The position numbers and the translations under genes are program-made. Of a DNA stretch of 28,289 bases, positions 26,622-28,289 are shown piece after piece. The notes below the pieces were generated by a model. It saw only the letters and a program-made list of their open reading frames with translations, was not told where the DNA came from and made no database searches. The DNA is from DASWNP01 sp036399175 (GTDB taxonomy: Bacteria > Acidobacteriota > Blastocatellia > Pyrinomonadales > Pyrinomonadaceae). The DNA is taken from the NCBI GenBank assembly GCA_036399175.1, contig DASWNP010000029.1, forward strand, positions 1 to 28,289, written 5' to 3'. The stretch's first letter is position 1, and each line of letters begins with the position of its first letter.

Positions 26622-27791
26622 TTACAGGAAGACTGTTTTTGCAACTGAAGTGAATTCGCGCTTGGTCCCTTGGCTCAGATCGACGCCTATTGCCGAGTAC
26701 CCCATCCGGGCCGCGACCCTGAGTGTTGTTCCCGTGCCCATGAACGGGTCGAGCACCACCCCCGGCATGAAGCCCCGTCGGCATTTACATCTCGTCCATC
26801 TAACAGTCTCCCGACGCGCGAAGGTAAATTCCCGGAAGTAGCCGCCGAGAACCTTTTTGGCCTCCGTCGCCAGCTTACGGACTTTAGCCGAACTAGTCCC
26901 GTTCTGAAAATAGAGGGCTTTCCCAGCGTCAGAGATGCCGGTAGCCTGTATCGCCGCGATGTGCTGCTGTGTCAGCCCAGCCTCGCGGGCGATCTTCATG
27001 GCCCGGCGCGCCTGCTGGCGCTCAGGATTTAGTTTGCTCGTCCTACGAGTAACCCTTTGCCTGGGGATACCACACGCCACGCACACCTCCAGAGGGCAAG
27101 CGAGAGTCAGTATGCGCTCGACAACTTCATCCGGATACGGCGCGAGGTGCTGGCTCTTGGTCTTTTTAGGATTTATAACCCAAACATCGCCGGGATTAGA
27201 TCCGTTCCCGAATTTCTCCGCGAAGCCGAATAAATCATAGTAGTACCTGCGGCGTGGCGTCATGTGAATGATGAATTCGTGCCGGCTGGCGAGGCGGTTC
27301 TTGACCGGATCGGGCGTGCCGTTACCCTTTGCCCAGATGATGCGGTTACGTATGAGCCACCCGTCGGCCCGCGCGGCTATCATCACCATGCTCGGTATCT
27401 CGACGAGGCTACACTGGTGGTAGGTGTCGCCGAGATTAAGAAAAACGGAGCCGGTGGGGCGCAGAACGCGCCTCCACTCCCGGAGCGCGGTCAGGATAGA
27501 TTCGACGTACTGCTCTGGCGTGCGTTCTTGGCCGATCTGACCGGGGAAGCTGTAGTCGCGCTTGCGCCAGTAGGGCGGTGAGGTGGCCACGAGGTCTATT
27601 GAATTCGGCTGCAGTTCCAGACGGCGGGCGTCACCGCGCAAGGCCGAAATGAACCGAAAGGAACTAACCTCATTCGGCAGAGCCGAAACATCCGTGCCGG
27701 TCGTATTAGTCTGCTTAGCTTGGCTAGCCTGAGTAGAACTGTGAGTGAGTTTACCGTTACCGTTCGTCCGTTTCTCTATGGCAGAACTCAA
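26622..27791 (-). CDS. Site-specific DNA methyltransferase (predicted m4C)
   Basis: The 389-aa product is an amino-methyltransferase of the N4/N6 family. Motif IV, TSPPYW (70-75), comes before motif I, DPFMGTGTT (about 347-355), the beta-class order. SPPY rather than (D/N)PPY points to cytosine-N4, though the target sequence is unknown. An insert holds four cysteines in a zinc-ribbon-like layout (CVAC near 234-237, CKC near 336-338). The first 40 residues are Ser/Thr/Asn/Gln-rich. The TTG start at 27791 is supported by a perfect AGGAGG five nt upstream (27797-27802) and by lack of a better start. It lies 360 nt upstream of the nuclease-helicase on the same strand and may protect host DNA from it. 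It could also be an orphan epigenetic regulator. Confidence 0.9.
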   Translation of the reverse strand: MSSAIEKRTNGNGKLTHSSTQASQAKQTNTTGTDVSALPNEVSSFRFISALRGDARRLELQPNSIDLVATSPPYWRKRDYSFPGQIGQERTPEQYVESILTALREWRRVLRPTGSVFLNLGDTYHQCSLVEIPSMVMIAARADGWLIRNRIIWAKGNGTPDPVKNRLASRHEFIIHMTPRRRYYYDLFGFAEKFGNGSNPGDVWVINPKKTKSQHLAPYPDEVVERILTLACPLEVCVACGIPRQRVTRRTSKLNPERQQARRAMKIAREAGLTQQHIAAIQATGISDAGKALYFQNGTSSAKVRKLATEAKKVLGGYFREFTFARRETVRWTRCKCRRGFMPGVVLDPFMGTGTTLRVAARMGYSAIGVDLSQGTKREFTSVAKTVFL

Positions 27792-27796
27792 TGTGG

Positions 27797-27802
27797 CCTC
27801 CT
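27797..27802 (-). promoter_or_regulatory. Perfect Shine-Dalgarno for a TTG start
   Basis: The - strand reads AGGAGG, five bases before TTG at 27791. It is the strongest ribosome-binding site in the window and decides the methyltransferase start despite the rare start codon. Confidence 0.7.
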
Positions 27803-27849
27803 AGCACAGTTTCCCGTGCCGGTAAACAGAAAATGTTCGAGCCACATGA

Positions 27850-27878
27850 TATATACATAAAATCGTCGCTCTCGTCGA
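27850..27878 (-). promoter_or_regulatory. Candidate promoter for the methyltransferase
   Basis: On the - strand TCGACG (27878-27873, four of six matches to TTGACA) is followed by a 17-bp spacer and TATATA (27855-27850). A transcript would start near 27843 and have a leader of about 50 nt. Confidence 0.4.
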
Positions 27879-28077
27879 GGCCTAGCGTGCATGCTCCGAT
27901 CGCGATGCCACCGTCATGAACGCTCCTGTTTGGAACATCCCACTCCGCTACGGCGCTTGTTTATACCACCGATCAGGACTACCGCTATTCCTCTCCACCG
28001 TTATCGCAGAAAACCCGCCTTTGACTAATGCCTAATTACAGCGTGACAGCACATGTCTGTCCTTCGATAAGTAGAAA

Positions 28078-28287
28078 TCAGAGGAGTGGCGAATTTATCG
28101 ACATTTTTGAAACTTTAAGATGGTGGTTAATTATGAATGTTGACTGAGCCTGTTCACGCTCATCTCCCACCTCTGACACCGAGGCTCCTACTTTTTGCAG
28201 GAAAAGACCCAGTTGCAGATGTGACACAATGAGCGGTGCGGGCAGAAGCTCGAAGCCGAAGATCCGCTCCGTCGCTGCACGTTTAGC
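28078..28287 (-). pseudogene. Truncated N6-adenine DNA methyltransferase remnant (partial)
   Basis: The - strand frame is open from the window edge and stops at 28078. Its first 45 codons read AKRAATERIFGFELLPAP, then LIVSHLQLGLFLQKVGASVS and EVGDERE. This matches, from memory, the FELLPAP-x3-HLQLGLLLQ segment of large N6-adenine DNA methylases of the type ISP/Eco57I-like kind. In those proteins the segment is followed by a stretch like VYLTNALTGW and later the NPPY catalytic motif. Here the resemblance ends at about 28147; about 22 unrelated residues (STFIINHHLKVSKMSINSPL) lead to a stop. No continuation was found in the next 280 bp. It therefore looks like a gene broken by recombination or deletion. 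The 5' part lies outside the window, so a complete but unusual C-terminus is not excluded. Confidence 0.6.
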
Positions 28288-28289
28288 TT

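Overview
The window reads as a chromosomal contig fragment from a high-GC bacterium, most likely an Acidobacteriota member near Blastocatellia/Pyrinomonadaceae. This is inferred from the style of the proteins (DUF4214-type tail, HxxxCxxC anti-sigma-like protein, RecQ with a long non-HRDC C-terminus, MglA with a Roadblock partner), not from a search. Both ends cut through genes.

Left part (1-7.2 kb, + strand): the C-terminus of a DUF4214-like protein, two strong hairpins and a sigma70-type promoter, then smc with an unusual ~120-residue disordered insert in its ATPase head. smc overlaps a small secreted protein gene by 4 nt. Next come a sigma-70-like protein with an interrupted region-4 helix-turn-helix and a soluble zinc-finger (ZAS-type) anti-sigma-like partner, closed by a bidirectional terminator.

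Middle part (7.3-20.2 kb, mostly - strand): a 45-aa single-pass membrane protein lies just behind a CNNM/CBS/CorC transporter-like protein. It is followed by a YheT-type alpha/beta hydrolase, a proline-rich small ORF, a coiled-coil small protein and recQ. A + strand hypothetical gene converges on glmS. The order TPR protein - yvcK(glmR) - glmU - glmS on the - strand places two enzymes of UDP-GlcNAc synthesis beside the known GlmS regulator, as a likely operon for cell-wall precursor supply.

Right-middle (20.3-21.8 kb, + strand): a Roadblock/LC7 (MglB-like) gene and mglA, a small-GTPase polarity module. Four gene boundaries between 13.6 and 21.7 kb carry tandem 7-bp-period repeats, three of them arranged as inverted repeats.

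Right end (21.8-28.3 kb, - strand): an apparent accessory island with visibly different codon choice. It encodes a 1465-aa Dna2-like fusion (Fe-S PD-(D/E)xK nuclease plus SF1 helicase), a predicted N4-cytosine DNA methyltransferase with a zinc-ribbon-like insert, and the apparently truncated end of a second, N6-adenine-type methyltransferase running off the window. This is the best candidate for an undescribed restriction or defence module. No tRNA, rRNA, CRISPR array or transposase was seen.
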